A DNA stretch of 9,068 nt from MWCR01 sp041665165 (GCA_041665165.1 JBAYJJ010000048.1:1-9068); one strand, 5' to 3'; positions 1 through 6,490 are shown, counted from the stretch's first letter. The notes: generated from the letters alone by a model not told the origin. Numbers and translations are program-made.

Positions 1-864
1 CAAAATCCAGTAGACCTTGGCGTCTCTGTTGTCCAGGCCGGCGGTTTGAGGTTGTTGCGCGCTTACGGGACATTCCCGCACCCAAATATTTTCGGCGGCT
101 TCATGGCCATCGGCGCCATCTGTGCAACTTGGCTATCAATACAAAGACCCTCTCTTGGTGTAAGAGAGGGTGCCCCGATGTCCATCGGGGCGGGTGAGTT
201 AGGTCTTGCAGGCCTATTCACTTTTTCCCTCTTCCTCTCTTTTTCACGCTCAGCTTGGATTGGGTTTGCTGTCGCATTGATCGTGATCGTAATCTTGAAT
301 CTGAAAAACTGGCGACGACTGCTTGCGCCAATATTGATCTGCATCGCAGTTTTTGGCGTCTCGACTTTTGTGTACAAAGATTTTGTTATTTCGCGTTCAG
401 GCATCGTAGAGTCCAGGACAGAGCAAATATCCAATGCATCGCGAATACAGAGTTATGCGCTTGGTCTGGAGATTTATAGATTGCATCCGCTGGCAGGATC
501 AGGGCCGAACAATGAACTGGCAGTCTATGCATCTGCAAACAACATCACGCAGTCGCCAGCGCCGCTTGAGCCTCCGCATTCTTTTTGGCTGATGCTGCTG
601 GATGATTTTGGTTTAATCGGAAGCTTGTTCATGCTGACCGCAATTTGTTTTGTGATCATCACAATCTACAAACGCAGGAAAAAATTGGATCGTGAAACAC
701 TCGCGCTCGCGTTTTCAGTCTCAGCTTGCTGGTTCGTGGTCTCTATCTTAGACCATTATGTCTGGAGCTTGTGGCCTGGGCAGGTTTTGACTGCCTTGAC
801 TGTTACCTTGGCCGCTATTACTATATCCTCACATCAATTAGCAGATAAAACGCTAGACTGCTAA
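1..864 (+). CDS. O-antigen ligase/polymerase-like membrane protein (Wzy/WaaL type), 3' part
   Basis: The reading frame is open from the first base, so the true start is upstream; the TTG at 46 is internal. The visible 287 residues show several hydrophobic membrane segments, an RAYGTFPHPNIFGG stretch near the start, an SFSRSAWIG motif at the end of a membrane helix, a polar loop with RIQSYALGLEIYRLHPLAGSG, then PPHSFWLMLLDDFGLIG and a late DHYVWSLWPGQ. This arrangement is typical of the O-antigen ligase/polymerase family (Wzy_C), which joins or transfers surface glycan repeat units at the outer face of the cytoplasmic membrane. The exact substrate cannot be read from the sequence. Two adjacent palindromes at 148-191 are translated in frame as about 16 residues between two membrane segments, and look like an inserted repeat element. 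The gene ends TAA, 41 nt before groES, with no clear terminator. Confidence 0.8.
   Translation, partial: QNPVDLGVSVVQAGGLRLLRAYGTFPHPNIFGGFMAIGAICATWLSIQRPSLGVREGAPMSIGAGELGLAGLFTFSLFLSFSRSAWIGFAVALIVIVILNLKNWRRLLAPILICIAVFGVSTFVYKDFVISRSGIVESRTEQISNASRIQSYALGLEIYRLHPLAGSGPNNELAVYASANNITQSPAPLEPPHSFWLMLLDDFGLIGSLFMLTAICFVIITIYKRRKKLDRETLALAFSVSACWFVVSILDHYVWSLWPGQVLTALTVTLAAITISSHQLADKTLDC
148..191. repeat. Tandem pair of perfect hairpins inside the ligase gene
   Basis: CCCTCTCTT (148-156) pairs with AAGAGAGGG (162-170) across a 5-nt loop. Directly after it, GCCCCGATG (172-180) pairs with CATCGGGGC (183-191) across a 2-nt loop. Both stems are perfect 9-mers. The region is GC-rich compared with its flanks and is translated without a stop, which suggests a small palindromic repeat element inserted in frame. 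Confidence 0.75.
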
Positions 865-905
865 GCTTAACTGAATAATTCGCTTAATTTACATATTTTA
901 TACGT

Positions 906-1196
906 ATGAAACTACGACCATTAGGCGATCACGTGATCGTGAAGCCGCTTCCCAAGGAGGAAACGACCAAGTTCGGCATTATCCTGCCTGATACAGTCGG
1001 CAACGAGCGCCCTGAACAAGGCGAAGTTGTTGCTGTTGGCCCAGGCAAATTCACTGAAGACGGCAAACGCGAGGAAATGTCAGTCAAAGTCGGCGACAAA
1101 GTCATGTTCAAGAAGTATGCGGCAGACGAAGTCAAAGCCGATGGCGAAGAATATCTTGTAATTAAAGACAGCGACGTGTTCGCAGTGCTTGAATAA
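906..1196 (+). CDS. groES: Co-chaperonin GroES (Hsp10)
   Basis: GroES is the seven-subunit lid that caps the GroEL ring in the cytoplasm and closes the folding chamber. The 96-residue product has the family's usual length. It begins MKLRPLGDHVIVKP, the standard beta-barrel start, and has the GroEL-contacting mobile loop at about residues 17-32 with the hydrophobic GIILP tripeptide region at 24-28. It also shows GEVVAVGPG (39-47), KVGDKVMFKKYAADEVK (61-77) and a C-terminal EEYLVIKDSDVFAVLE. No Shine-Dalgarno sequence precedes the ATG; the upstream 41 nt are AT-rich. No CIRCE inverted repeat (TTAGCACTC-N9-GAGTGCTAA), the HrcA operator common before groESL, is present. groEL starts 4 nt after the stop, so the two are surely co-transcribed. 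Confidence 0.98.
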   Translation: MKLRPLGDHVIVKPLPKEETTKFGIILPDTVGNERPEQGEVVAVGPGKFTEDGKREEMSVKVGDKVMFKKYAADEVKADGEEYLVIKDSDVFAVLE

Positions 1197-1200
1197 AAAT

Positions 1201-2820
1201 ATGGCAAAACAACTTTTGTATAATGATGCAGCTCGCCAAGCCCTGAAACGGGGCGTGGACCAGTTGGCCAATGCAGTCAAAGTCACTTTGGGACCTAAGG
1301 GCCGCAATGTGGTTTTGGATAAGGGCTATGGCACACCGACCATGACCAAGGACGGCGTTACGGTCGCCAGAGAAATTGAGCTCGAAGACAAATTTGAGAA
1401 TATCGGAGCAGAGCTCGTCAAAGAAGCAGCCTCAAAAACATCTGATGTCGCTGGCGATGGTACGACCACGGCTACGGTTTTGGCTCAAGCCATCATAACT
1501 GAAGGCATCAAGCATCTGACGGCAGGTGCCAGGCCTTTGGCTATCAAGCGCGGCATGGACAAGGCAGTGGAAGCCATCGTGAATGAAATCAAAAATAATA
1601 TCGCCAAGCCTGTTTCAGAAGATGAGATCGAAAAAGTCGCTGCCATCTCAGCCAATGATCCTGAGATCGGGAAAATTATTGCCGAGGTCATGAAAGAAAT
1701 GGGCAAGGACGGCGTAATCACAGTTGAGGAGTCGCAGACTTTTGGCATTGATAAGGAAGTTGTGCTTGGCATGCGCATCGATAAAGGTTATGCCTCGCAT
1801 TACATGGTGACCAATACTGACCGTATGATTGCCGAATACAGCGACCCATATATTTTGATTACTGACAAAAGAATCAGTTCAGTCCAGGATTTGCTGCCGG
1901 CTTTGGAAAAAATCGTGCAGTCTGGCAAAAAAGAAGTCGTAATCGTTTGCGATGATATTGATGGCGAGGCTTTGACCACGCTGATCGTCAACAAGCTCCG
2001 CGGCACGTTCTCGGCTTTGGCTGTGAAAGCACCGGGCTTTGGCGATCGCCGCAAAGAAATGTTGGCTGACATTGCAGCAGTGACTGGCGCGACTGTCATT
2101 ACCGAAGATTTAGGACGCAAGTTTGATTCTGTGACGCTTGAGGATTTAGGTTCTGCCCACAAAGTCATTTCCACCAAAGAACATACGACTTTTGTAGAGG
2201 GTAAAGGTGACAAGACCAAGGTCGATGAGCGCGTGGCCCAAATCCGCAAACAGATTGAGACTATTGATTCTGATTTTGATCGCGAGAAGCTTCAAGAAAG
2301 ATTGGCCAAGCTGGCAGGCGGCGTAGGCGTAATCAAAGTCGGAGCCGCAACTGAAGTTGAGATGAAAGAAAAGAAAGACCGCATTGATGACGCAGTAGCT
2401 GCAACCAAGGCTGCAGTAGAAGAGGGTATTGTGCCAGGCGGAGGCGTGGCTTTGATTCAGGCTATGAAGGCTGTTGATGCGCTCCAGCTTGAAGCAGAGG
2501 AGCAGATCGGCGCATCCATCTTAAAGAAAGCTTTGGAAGCTCCGTTATATGCCATTGCTGAGAATGCAGGCCGCAAAGGTGATGTGGTCGTAGAGCACGT
2601 GAAGGCCAGCGAGGGCAAGAAAGGCTATGATGCGGCTAAAGACGAAATGGACGTGGATATGGTGGAGCGGGGAATCATTGACCCGGCCAAGGTCACGCGT
2701 TCAGCTCTGCAGAATGCAGCTTCAATCGCCGGCATGTTCTTGACCACTGAGTGCGTGGTGACTGATTTGCCCAAAAAAGAAACTCCTCCAGCCCCGAATA
2801 TGGGCGGAATGGACTACTAA
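1201..2820 (+). CDS. groEL: Chaperonin GroEL (Hsp60)
   Basis: GroEL is the ATP-driven double-ring chaperonin that folds cytoplasmic proteins with GroES. The start is the ATG at 1201 (MAKQLLYNDAARQALKRGVD), giving 539 residues; a TTG 12 nt upstream is in frame but lies inside the end of groES and adds nothing conserved. Visible motifs are TLGPKGRNV near residue 30, the ATP-phosphate-binding DVAGDGTTTAT with G85-D86-G87, the apical-domain stretch VVIVCDDIDGEALTTLIVNK, KAPGFGDRRKEML, the catalytic-aspartate region RIDDAVAATKAAVEEG, and PGGGVAL. The protein ends NMGGMDY, a very short version of the Gly-Gly-Met tail seen in many family members. No Shine-Dalgarno sequence is visible; translational coupling to groES, whose stop is 4 nt upstream, is likely. 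Confidence 0.99.
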   Translation: MAKQLLYNDAARQALKRGVDQLANAVKVTLGPKGRNVVLDKGYGTPTMTKDGVTVAREIELEDKFENIGAELVKEAASKTSDVAGDGTTTATVLAQAIITEGIKHLTAGARPLAIKRGMDKAVEAIVNEIKNNIAKPVSEDEIEKVAAISANDPEIGKIIAEVMKEMGKDGVITVEESQTFGIDKEVVLGMRIDKGYASHYMVTNTDRMIAEYSDPYILITDKRISSVQDLLPALEKIVQSGKKEVVIVCDDIDGEALTTLIVNKLRGTFSALAVKAPGFGDRRKEMLADIAAVTGATVITEDLGRKFDSVTLEDLGSAHKVISTKEHTTFVEGKGDKTKVDERVAQIRKQIETIDSDFDREKLQERLAKLAGGVGVIKVGAATEVEMKEKKDRIDDAVAATKAAVEEGIVPGGGVALIQAMKAVDALQLEAEEQIGASILKKALEAPLYAIAENAGRKGDVVVEHVKASEGKKGYDAAKDEMDVDMVERGIIDPAKVTRSALQNAASIAGMFLTTECVVTDLPKKETPPAPNMGGMDY

Positions 2821-2837
2821 GCCTGTTTCATGGTAAG

Positions 2838-2851
2838 TTTATACGTATAAA
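2838..2851. repeat. 14-bp perfect palindrome downstream of groEL
   Basis: TTTATACGTATAAA is self-complementary. Its first 11 bases, TTTATACGTAT, also occur at 897-907, overlapping the groES start codon, so the chaperonin pair is flanked by the same short motif. It could be an operator or chance in AT-rich DNA; nothing else in the sequence decides between these. Confidence 0.4.
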
Positions 2852-2869
2852 TCGTAATTATTCATTCGT

Positions 2870-2918
2870 CCCGCATCGCGTTAAATAATAAGCTATTGCG
2901 GGATCCCGCCTCAGGCGG
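2870..2918. repeat. Cluster of overlapping, mutually exclusive hairpins between groEL and the small membrane protein gene
   Basis: Three stems compete for the same bases. CCCGCA (2870-2875) can pair with TGCGGG (2897-2902). GCGGGATCCCGC (2898-2909) is a perfect palindrome. CCGCCT-C-AGGCGG (2906-2918) is a second perfect palindrome overlapping it. No T-run follows, so this is not a classical terminator. It may be a mobile palindromic repeat or a folded 5' leader of the next gene. Confidence 0.5.
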
Positions 2919-2934
2919 TGATAATAAGATAAGT

Positions 2935-3273
2935 ATGCCAGAAACAACAACTGCGCATGTTAAGATGACTTTTGATTCAAAAGACGTTGAGGAGAATAAG
3001 GTTATTGCCTCATTGTCATACATTTGGATTCTTTTTTTGGTGCCGCTTTTGACGAAAAAAGATTCAAAATTCAGTAAGGAACATGCCAAACAGGGCTTGA
3101 TTCTCTTCATTGTCTGGATCGTGACCTCATTGGTAATCTGGATTCCGATTATCGGGCAATTGCTCGGCTTGGCCATCTTGATTGTGAATATCATCGCTTT
3201 CGTCAAGTGTTTGATGGGCGAGTTCTGGGAAATCCCATTGATTGGACCACTGCGCAACAAGTTCAATTTGTAA
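2935..3273 (+). CDS. Small Tic20/DUF4870-like membrane protein
   Basis: This 112-residue protein has a polar N-terminus of about 20 residues, then SYIWILFLVPLLTKKDSKFSKEHAKQGLILFIVWIVTSLVIWIPIIGQLLGLAILIVNIIAFVKCL in sequence, which gives three or so membrane helices (about residues 25-40, 55-72 and 76-93). The pattern of a first helix, then FSKEHAKQGL, then two helices with an IPIIGQL turn resembles DUF4870/Tic20-like small membrane proteins, whose biochemical role is unknown to me. The ATG at 2935 was chosen because the upstream in-frame TTG at 2896 lies in the palindrome cluster and would add a non-conserved tail. No Shine-Dalgarno sequence is seen. It lies 114 nt after groEL and ends 17 nt before a terminator-like hairpin, so it may be the last gene of the chaperonin transcript. 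Confidence 0.75.
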   Translation: MPETTTAHVKMTFDSKDVEENKVIASLSYIWILFLVPLLTKKDSKFSKEHAKQGLILFIVWIVTSLVIWIPIIGQLLGLAILIVNIIAFVKCLMGEFWEIPLIGPLRNKFNL

Positions 3274-3290
3274 TGTAATATTATCGATTG

Positions 3291-3323
3291 GTAGAGACGC
3301 CCCGCCGGGGCGTCTCTACTTTT
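3291..3323 (+). terminator. Rho-independent terminator-like hairpin, also a repeat-family palindrome
   Basis: GTAGAGACGCCCCG (3291-3304) is perfectly complementary to CGGGGCGTCTCTAC (3306-3319), a 14-bp arm on each side of one base, followed by TTTT at 3320-3323. It sits between the small membrane protein gene and prfB and could end the groESL-membrane protein transcript. Its outer 10-mer GTAGAGACGC recurs inside rsmA at 5652-5661, so it also looks like a member of a dispersed palindrome family. Confidence 0.7.
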
Positions 3324-3364
3324 ATACAATCGACAATTTACGCTTCACGCGGTAGCATAAGGGA

Positions 3365-4489
3365 ATGTTAGACGATTTAAAGCAACAATTAGCCTCTTTG
3401 CGAGCCAGGTTGGATACTGCCTGGCAGGCCTTGGATTTGACTGCGCGCAAAGAAGAGATTGGTGCGCTTGAGGCTGAGACCTCGGCCTCGGACTTTTGGA
3501 GCGACCAGGAAAGGGCCAGGCGCGAAATGCAAAAGCTGTCTGACTTGAAAAAAGAATATGATGAATGGTCTGGCTTGCGCACTGACATTCTGGAGCTTGA
3601 GGAGTTGCTAGAAATAAGCGGAAAAGACGAAAATTTCCTGAAAGAAGCAGAGGCAAAGATAAAAGAACTTGAGACCAAGTTTTCCAAGCAGGAATTTTCA
3701 ATGCTTTTTTCCGGTGAGCATGATGTCTCAAGCGCGGTCATGTCCATCCACGCAGGCGCGGGCGGCACTGATGCGCAAGATTGGGCAGAAATACTGCAGC
3801 GCATGTATTTCAGATATGCAGAAAAGAAAAATTGGAAAGTCCGGCTTGTTGACGAGAGCCGCGGCACAGAAGCTGGCATAAAATCCTGCACCTTTTTCGT
3901 GGAAGGCAGGTATGCGTATGGCCACTTAAAAGGCGAAGCTGGCGTGCACCGCTTGGTCCGCCTTTCGCCGTTCAATGCAGATTCACTCCGCCAAACATCA
4001 TTTGCCCTGGTTGAAGTCCTCCCTGAATTGGAAGATACAGTGCAGATTGAGATCAAGCCCGAAGATTTGAGGATCGATACTTATATGAGCGGCGGCAAGG
4101 GCGGGCAATCCGTGAACACGACTTACTCAGCTGTGCGCATCGTGCACTTGCCGACCAAGATCACTGTCACTTGCCAGAACGAAAGATCGCAGACCCAGAA
4201 TCGGGAAACAGCCATGAAGATCTTGAAATCAAAACTGGTTTTGCTCAAAGAAGAGGAGATGCGCAAGGAAAAAGAACAATTGCGCGGCGAATACCATAGC
4301 GCAGAGTGGGGGAGCCAGATCCGTTCATATGTCCTACAGCCTTACAGGATGGTCAAAGACTTGCGTACTGGCTATGAAACATCAGACACAGACGGCGTTC
4401 TGGATGGCGACTTGGATGCGTTCGTGGAAGCTGAGCTGCGCCAGGGCATCAAGCCCGGGCAGTTCAGGGAAGAGATGAATAAAGATTAG
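3365..4489 (+). CDS. prfB: Peptide chain release factor 2 (RF2)
   Basis: RF2 recognises UAA and UGA stop codons on the ribosome and triggers release of the finished peptide. The 374-residue product has the RF2 N-terminal helical domain (FWSDQERARREM, 44-55), the core GAGGTDAQDWAEIL region near 131-144, the SPF tripeptide (201-203) that reads stop codons and marks RF2 rather than RF1 (which has PxT), and the catalytic GGQ at 246-248 within MSGGKGGQSVNTT, followed by CQNERSQTQNR (270-280). The residue before GGQ is lysine where many relatives have alanine or proline. The frame is continuous: the programmed +1 frameshift (CTT TGA C) that controls prfB in many bacteria is absent, and the equivalent region reads QALDLTARKE. 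A weak purine stretch (aaggga) lies immediately before the ATG. tsaC follows 41 nt later. Confidence 0.97.
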   Translation: MLDDLKQQLASLRARLDTAWQALDLTARKEEIGALEAETSASDFWSDQERARREMQKLSDLKKEYDEWSGLRTDILELEELLEISGKDENFLKEAEAKIKELETKFSKQEFSMLFSGEHDVSSAVMSIHAGAGGTDAQDWAEILQRMYFRYAEKKNWKVRLVDESRGTEAGIKSCTFFVEGRYAYGHLKGEAGVHRLVRLSPFNADSLRQTSFALVEVLPELEDTVQIEIKPEDLRIDTYMSGGKGGQSVNTTYSAVRIVHLPTKITVTCQNERSQTQNRETAMKILKSKLVLLKEEEMRKEKEQLRGEYHSAEWGSQIRSYVLQPYRMVKDLRTGYETSDTDGVLDGDLDAFVEAELRQGIKPGQFREEMNKD

Positions 4490-4514
4490 ACGGTAGACCG
4501 TAGACGATAGACGG
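4487..4514 (+). repeat. 7-bp tandem repeat TAGACGG-type, four copies, at the prfB stop codon
   Basis: The units are TAGACGG, TAGACCG, TAGACGA and TAGACGG, followed by another TAG. The first TAG is the prfB stop codon. The array fills most of the 41-nt gap between prfB and tsaC. Confidence 0.85.
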
Positions 4515-4530
4515 TAGCTATAAACATGAT

Positions 4531-5145
4531 ATGGAAATAATCAGGGAAAGCGAACCAGAGGCGATCAGTCGCTGTGTTCAAGTCCTCCAAAACGGGGGTG
4601 TGCTTGCTATCCCGACCGAAACAGCCTATGGCTTGGCCTGCGACCCGCGCAACAGAATAGCTTTGGCCAAGATTTATAAGATCAAACAGCGCGATCAATC
4701 CAAGGCCTTGCCCTTGATTGCGTGCTCAAAAGAACAGGTCGCGAATATTTTTGAGATTCCTGCGCAAGCCCAAGATTTGATCACAAAGTACTGGCCTGGG
4801 CCTTTGACCATCCTGCTTGCTCCGGCTGATATGATGATGCGCAAATCCATGCCTGTTTTTAAAGACGGTCTGGCCGCAGTCCGCGTCTCTTCGCATCCCT
4901 TTGTCCAAAAGTTGACCTGCGAATATGGTTTCCCTTTGACTGCCACGTCAGCCAACTTGGCTGATAATCCTCCTTGCATGAACGCAGAGGAAATTCAGAT
5001 TGCATTCAAAAATAACTCGGCTGACCTCCAGCCAGACTTGATTGTTGATGGCGGAGTTTTGCCAGATAACCCAGCCTCAACCATCATCAAGTTCATGGAA
5101 GACGGCAGAGTAGAGGTGGTGAGGCAGGGTGGTATACAAATATGA
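4531..5145 (+). CDS. tsaC: L-threonylcarbamoyladenylate synthase (YrdC/Sua5 family)
   Basis: This cytoplasmic enzyme makes threonylcarbamoyl-AMP from threonine, bicarbonate and ATP, the first step of the t6A modification at position 37 of ANN-decoding tRNAs. The 204-residue product is a single YrdC domain. It shows PTETAYGL (28-35), the KIYKIKQRDQSKALPL nucleotide-binding stretch (47-62), YWPGPLT (87-93), AVRVSSHPF (116-124), TATSANLAD (137-145), VDGG (172-175) and STII (183-186). The extra C-terminal Sua5 domain is missing, so it is the short TsaC type. The start is the ATG at 4531; the ATG at 4526 is out of frame. No strong Shine-Dalgarno sequence is seen. Its TGA stop overlaps the rsmA start as ATGA, so rsmA is probably translated by coupling. 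The partner genes tsaB/D/E are not in the window. Confidence 0.95.
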   Translation: MEIIRESEPEAISRCVQVLQNGGVLAIPTETAYGLACDPRNRIALAKIYKIKQRDQSKALPLIACSKEQVANIFEIPAQAQDLITKYWPGPLTILLAPADMMMRKSMPVFKDGLAAVRVSSHPFVQKLTCEYGFPLTATSANLADNPPCMNAEEIQIAFKNNSADLQPDLIVDGGVLPDNPASTIIKFMEDGRVEVVRQGGIQI

Positions 5146-6017
5146 CACCAACCGACATAAAAGCAATCATGCAATCCATAGATTCCAGGCCGATACATGC
5201 GCTTGGCCAGAATTTTTTGGTTGATCAAGCCGCACTCAAGGATATTGTCCAAGCCGCAGAAATCAAGAAAGGGGAGCACATACTAGAGATCGGCCCGGGC
5301 CTGGGTGTGCTGACCAAAGAATTGATTGCCTCTGGCGCGCACGTGACTGCGATCGAAAAAGACAAAAAGTTACTCGATTATATGGCCCAGAGGCCCTATA
5401 GCGTCCAATTGCACCACGGGGATGCTGCAAAGCTGGATTGGAATAAATTGATTGGCAATAAACCCTGGAAATTTATTTCCAACTTACCTTACTCAATCAC
5501 CTCGCTCGCTTTGCGCAAATCCCTGTACGAAGTTGATCCAGCGCCAGAGCTTTTGGTTGTCTTAGTCCAGCGCGAAGTCGCAGAACGCGTGTTGATGCGT
5601 GATAGCAAAATGTCATTATTGTCGTTGATGGTCGGTTTGGCCGTGGGTCCCGTAGAGACGCATAATCATGCGTCTAACCGTGAACAAAAAAACCTCCAAA
5701 TCATCCGCCGTGTGCCGCCAGGCGCGTTTTATCCTCCACCGAAAGTTGAATCCGCGATTCTCAAAATCGTTCCGACAAGTCACGAGTCACGAGTCACGTT
5801 ATGGGGCATTGAACCTGAAGATGTAATGTCCGTTGCTAAAAAAGGCTTTGCGCACCCGCGGAAGCTGTTATTCAGGAACTTAGGATTGGACGAGAAGTCG
5901 TGGACGCGAACCGCGGAAAATTTAGGTATAAATATCAAAGCCCGGGCAGAAGATTTGAATGTTCAGCAGTGGGTTGAACTAGCACGAACCAATTCGTATA
6001 TTCGTTCAAATTCGTAA
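5142..6017 (+). CDS. rsmA: 16S rRNA (adenine1518/1519-N6)-dimethyltransferase RsmA (KsgA)
   Basis: RsmA uses S-adenosylmethionine to dimethylate two neighbouring adenines in the loop near the 3' end of 16S rRNA, a late check in small-subunit assembly. The 291-residue product has GQNFLVD (22-28), the SAM-binding EIGPGLG (49-55), an acidic IEKD (71-74), the catalytic NLPY (114-117), and FYPPPKV (196-202), with a helical C-terminal domain carrying KKGFAHPRKLLFRNL. Two tracts look like inserted repeat DNA translated in frame: residues about 171-180 from a GTAGAGACGC palindrome, and residues 213-219 from a 7-bp tandem repeat. The last residues (NSYIRSNS) and the stop also lie in a heptamer repeat. 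The ATG overlaps the tsaC stop (ATGA). The substrate rRNA gene lies 2.6 kb downstream, but a divergent operon separates them. Confidence 0.95.
   Translation: MTPTDIKAIMQSIDSRPIHALGQNFLVDQAALKDIVQAAEIKKGEHILEIGPGLGVLTKELIASGAHVTAIEKDKKLLDYMAQRPYSVQLHHGDAAKLDWNKLIGNKPWKFISNLPYSITSLALRKSLYEVDPAPELLVVLVQREVAERVLMRDSKMSLLSLMVGLAVGPVETHNHASNREQKNLQIIRRVPPGAFYPPPKVESAILKIVPTSHESRVTLWGIEPEDVMSVAKKGFAHPRKLLFRNLGLDEKSWTRTAENLGINIKARAEDLNVQQWVELARTNSYIRSNS
5652..5678. repeat. Palindromic repeat inside rsmA
   Basis: AGACGCAT (5656-5663) pairs perfectly with ATGCGTCT (5668-5675) over a 4-nt loop. The flanking GTAG and AAC look like a decayed outer stem. The left 10-mer GTAGAGACGC is identical to the arm of the palindrome at 3291. 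It is translated in frame at a variable place between the VGLAVGPV segment and the IIRRVPPGAF segment of RsmA. Confidence 0.7.
5778..5798. repeat. 7-bp tandem repeat AGTCACG, three perfect copies, inside rsmA
   Basis: AGTCACG occurs three times without a gap. The 21-bp length keeps the reading frame and encodes roughly SHESRVT. It lies in the linker between the catalytic and C-terminal domains, a place that tolerates length change. Confidence 0.9.
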
Positions 6018-6023
6018 TTCGTA
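5992..6023. repeat. 7-bp repeat ATTCGTA at the rsmA stop codon
   Basis: ATTCGTA occurs at 5992-5998, as the variant ATTCGTT at 6000-6006, and as a perfect tandem pair at 6010-6023. The rsmA TAA stop (6015-6017) is formed inside the pair. Confidence 0.8.
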
Positions 6024-6034
6024 GGAGCGAAGCG

Positions 6035-6073
6035 TAAAAAAAGAACCCCGTTAATCTTTTCAGACTAACGGGG
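6035..6073 (-). terminator. Rho-independent terminator of the five-gene minus-strand operon
   Basis: On the minus strand CCCCGTTA (6073-6066) pairs with TAACGGGG (6053-6046), extended inward by two more pairs past one mismatch, and is followed by TT, C and seven T (6045-6036). It lies 22 nt after the stop of the last gene. In the plus direction no T-run follows, so it mainly serves the minus-strand transcript, although the stem also lies just after rsmA. Confidence 0.85.
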
Positions 6074-6095
6074 CTAAGAAGCAAAGTGCGTCGAT

Positions 6096-6458
6096 CTACA
6101 GCCTGATGGACCACACGTACTCGAATTCGAGTTCGACCGTGAAGAGCGGAGCATTATCCTTGAGCTTGTCGTTCAGGGAAAGCGCGAAATCGAGGACGAA
6201 CTCGCCCTGGAGCGCATCGGCCTGGACCCATTTTTTCGTGACTCTAGTTCCGCCGTACACGATGCTCAGAGCTACGGTTCGTGCTCCGTCAGGCCACTCT
6301 GTGACGTGCAGGCCTTCGGGGACGTTGTTGGTACCGCGGATAGAATTGATGTAGAAGGTACGTACCACATCGCCATCAGTCACTTTGTAGAACAGGGCGA
6401 AGTGAACGCTGCCATCTGTCTGATGATACCCCTTGTATCCGGTGAATTCCGCTTTCAT
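6096..6458 (-). CDS. Unrecognised small protein A (operon gene 5, paralogue of B and C)
   Basis: I do not recognise a family. The 120-residue protein begins MKAEFTGYKG and has no signal peptide or membrane helix, so it is probably cytoplasmic. The alternating hydrophobic and polar residues (VRTFYINSI, RTVALSIVYGGTRVTKKW, PLFTVELEFEYVW) suggest an all-beta fold. Shared signposts link it to B and C: an MKAEF/MRAQF start, a WPDGA motif near residue 55, GTRVTKKW near 70-77, then a LxLxxxLxDxxPLFxVELEF ending. The start follows AGGAG/GAGAGGAAG, part of the 38-bp junction repeat. It lies 24 nt after B and is the last gene before the terminator. The gene appears intact. Assignment as a real gene rests on the operon's promoter, ribosome binding sites, terminator and paralogy. 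Confidence 0.8.
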   Translation of the reverse strand: MKAEFTGYKGYHQTDGSVHFALFYKVTDGDVVRTFYINSIRGTNNVPEGLHVTEWPDGARTVALSIVYGGTRVTKKWVQADALQGEFVLDFALSLNDKLKDNAPLFTVELEFEYVWSIRL

Positions 6459-6490
6459 CTTCCTCTCCTTACGCAGCGCGTTCTACGGCG
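6453..6490. repeat. 38-bp gene-junction repeat, copy 1 (B/A junction)
   Basis: On the minus strand this covers the last two codons and TAG stop of B, a short spacer, the Shine-Dalgarno sequence and the first two codons of A. It matches copies 2 and 3 at 35 of 38 positions by my reading; the three differences lie together at 6470-6475. Confidence 0.85.

Noticed and set aside
46..48. TTG at 46 as the start of the ligase gene
   Set aside because: The frame is open to base 1 and the residues before 46 already read like family sequence, so the gene continues upstream of the window.
1189..1200. TTG start extending groEL by four residues
   Set aside because: It lies within the last codons of groES, and the ATG at 1201 gives the conserved MAKQ start.
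3322..4056. Minus-strand 244-codon ORF over prfB
   Set aside because: It lies antisense to a clearly conserved release factor gene; its Ser/Cys/Phe-rich translation is a shadow.
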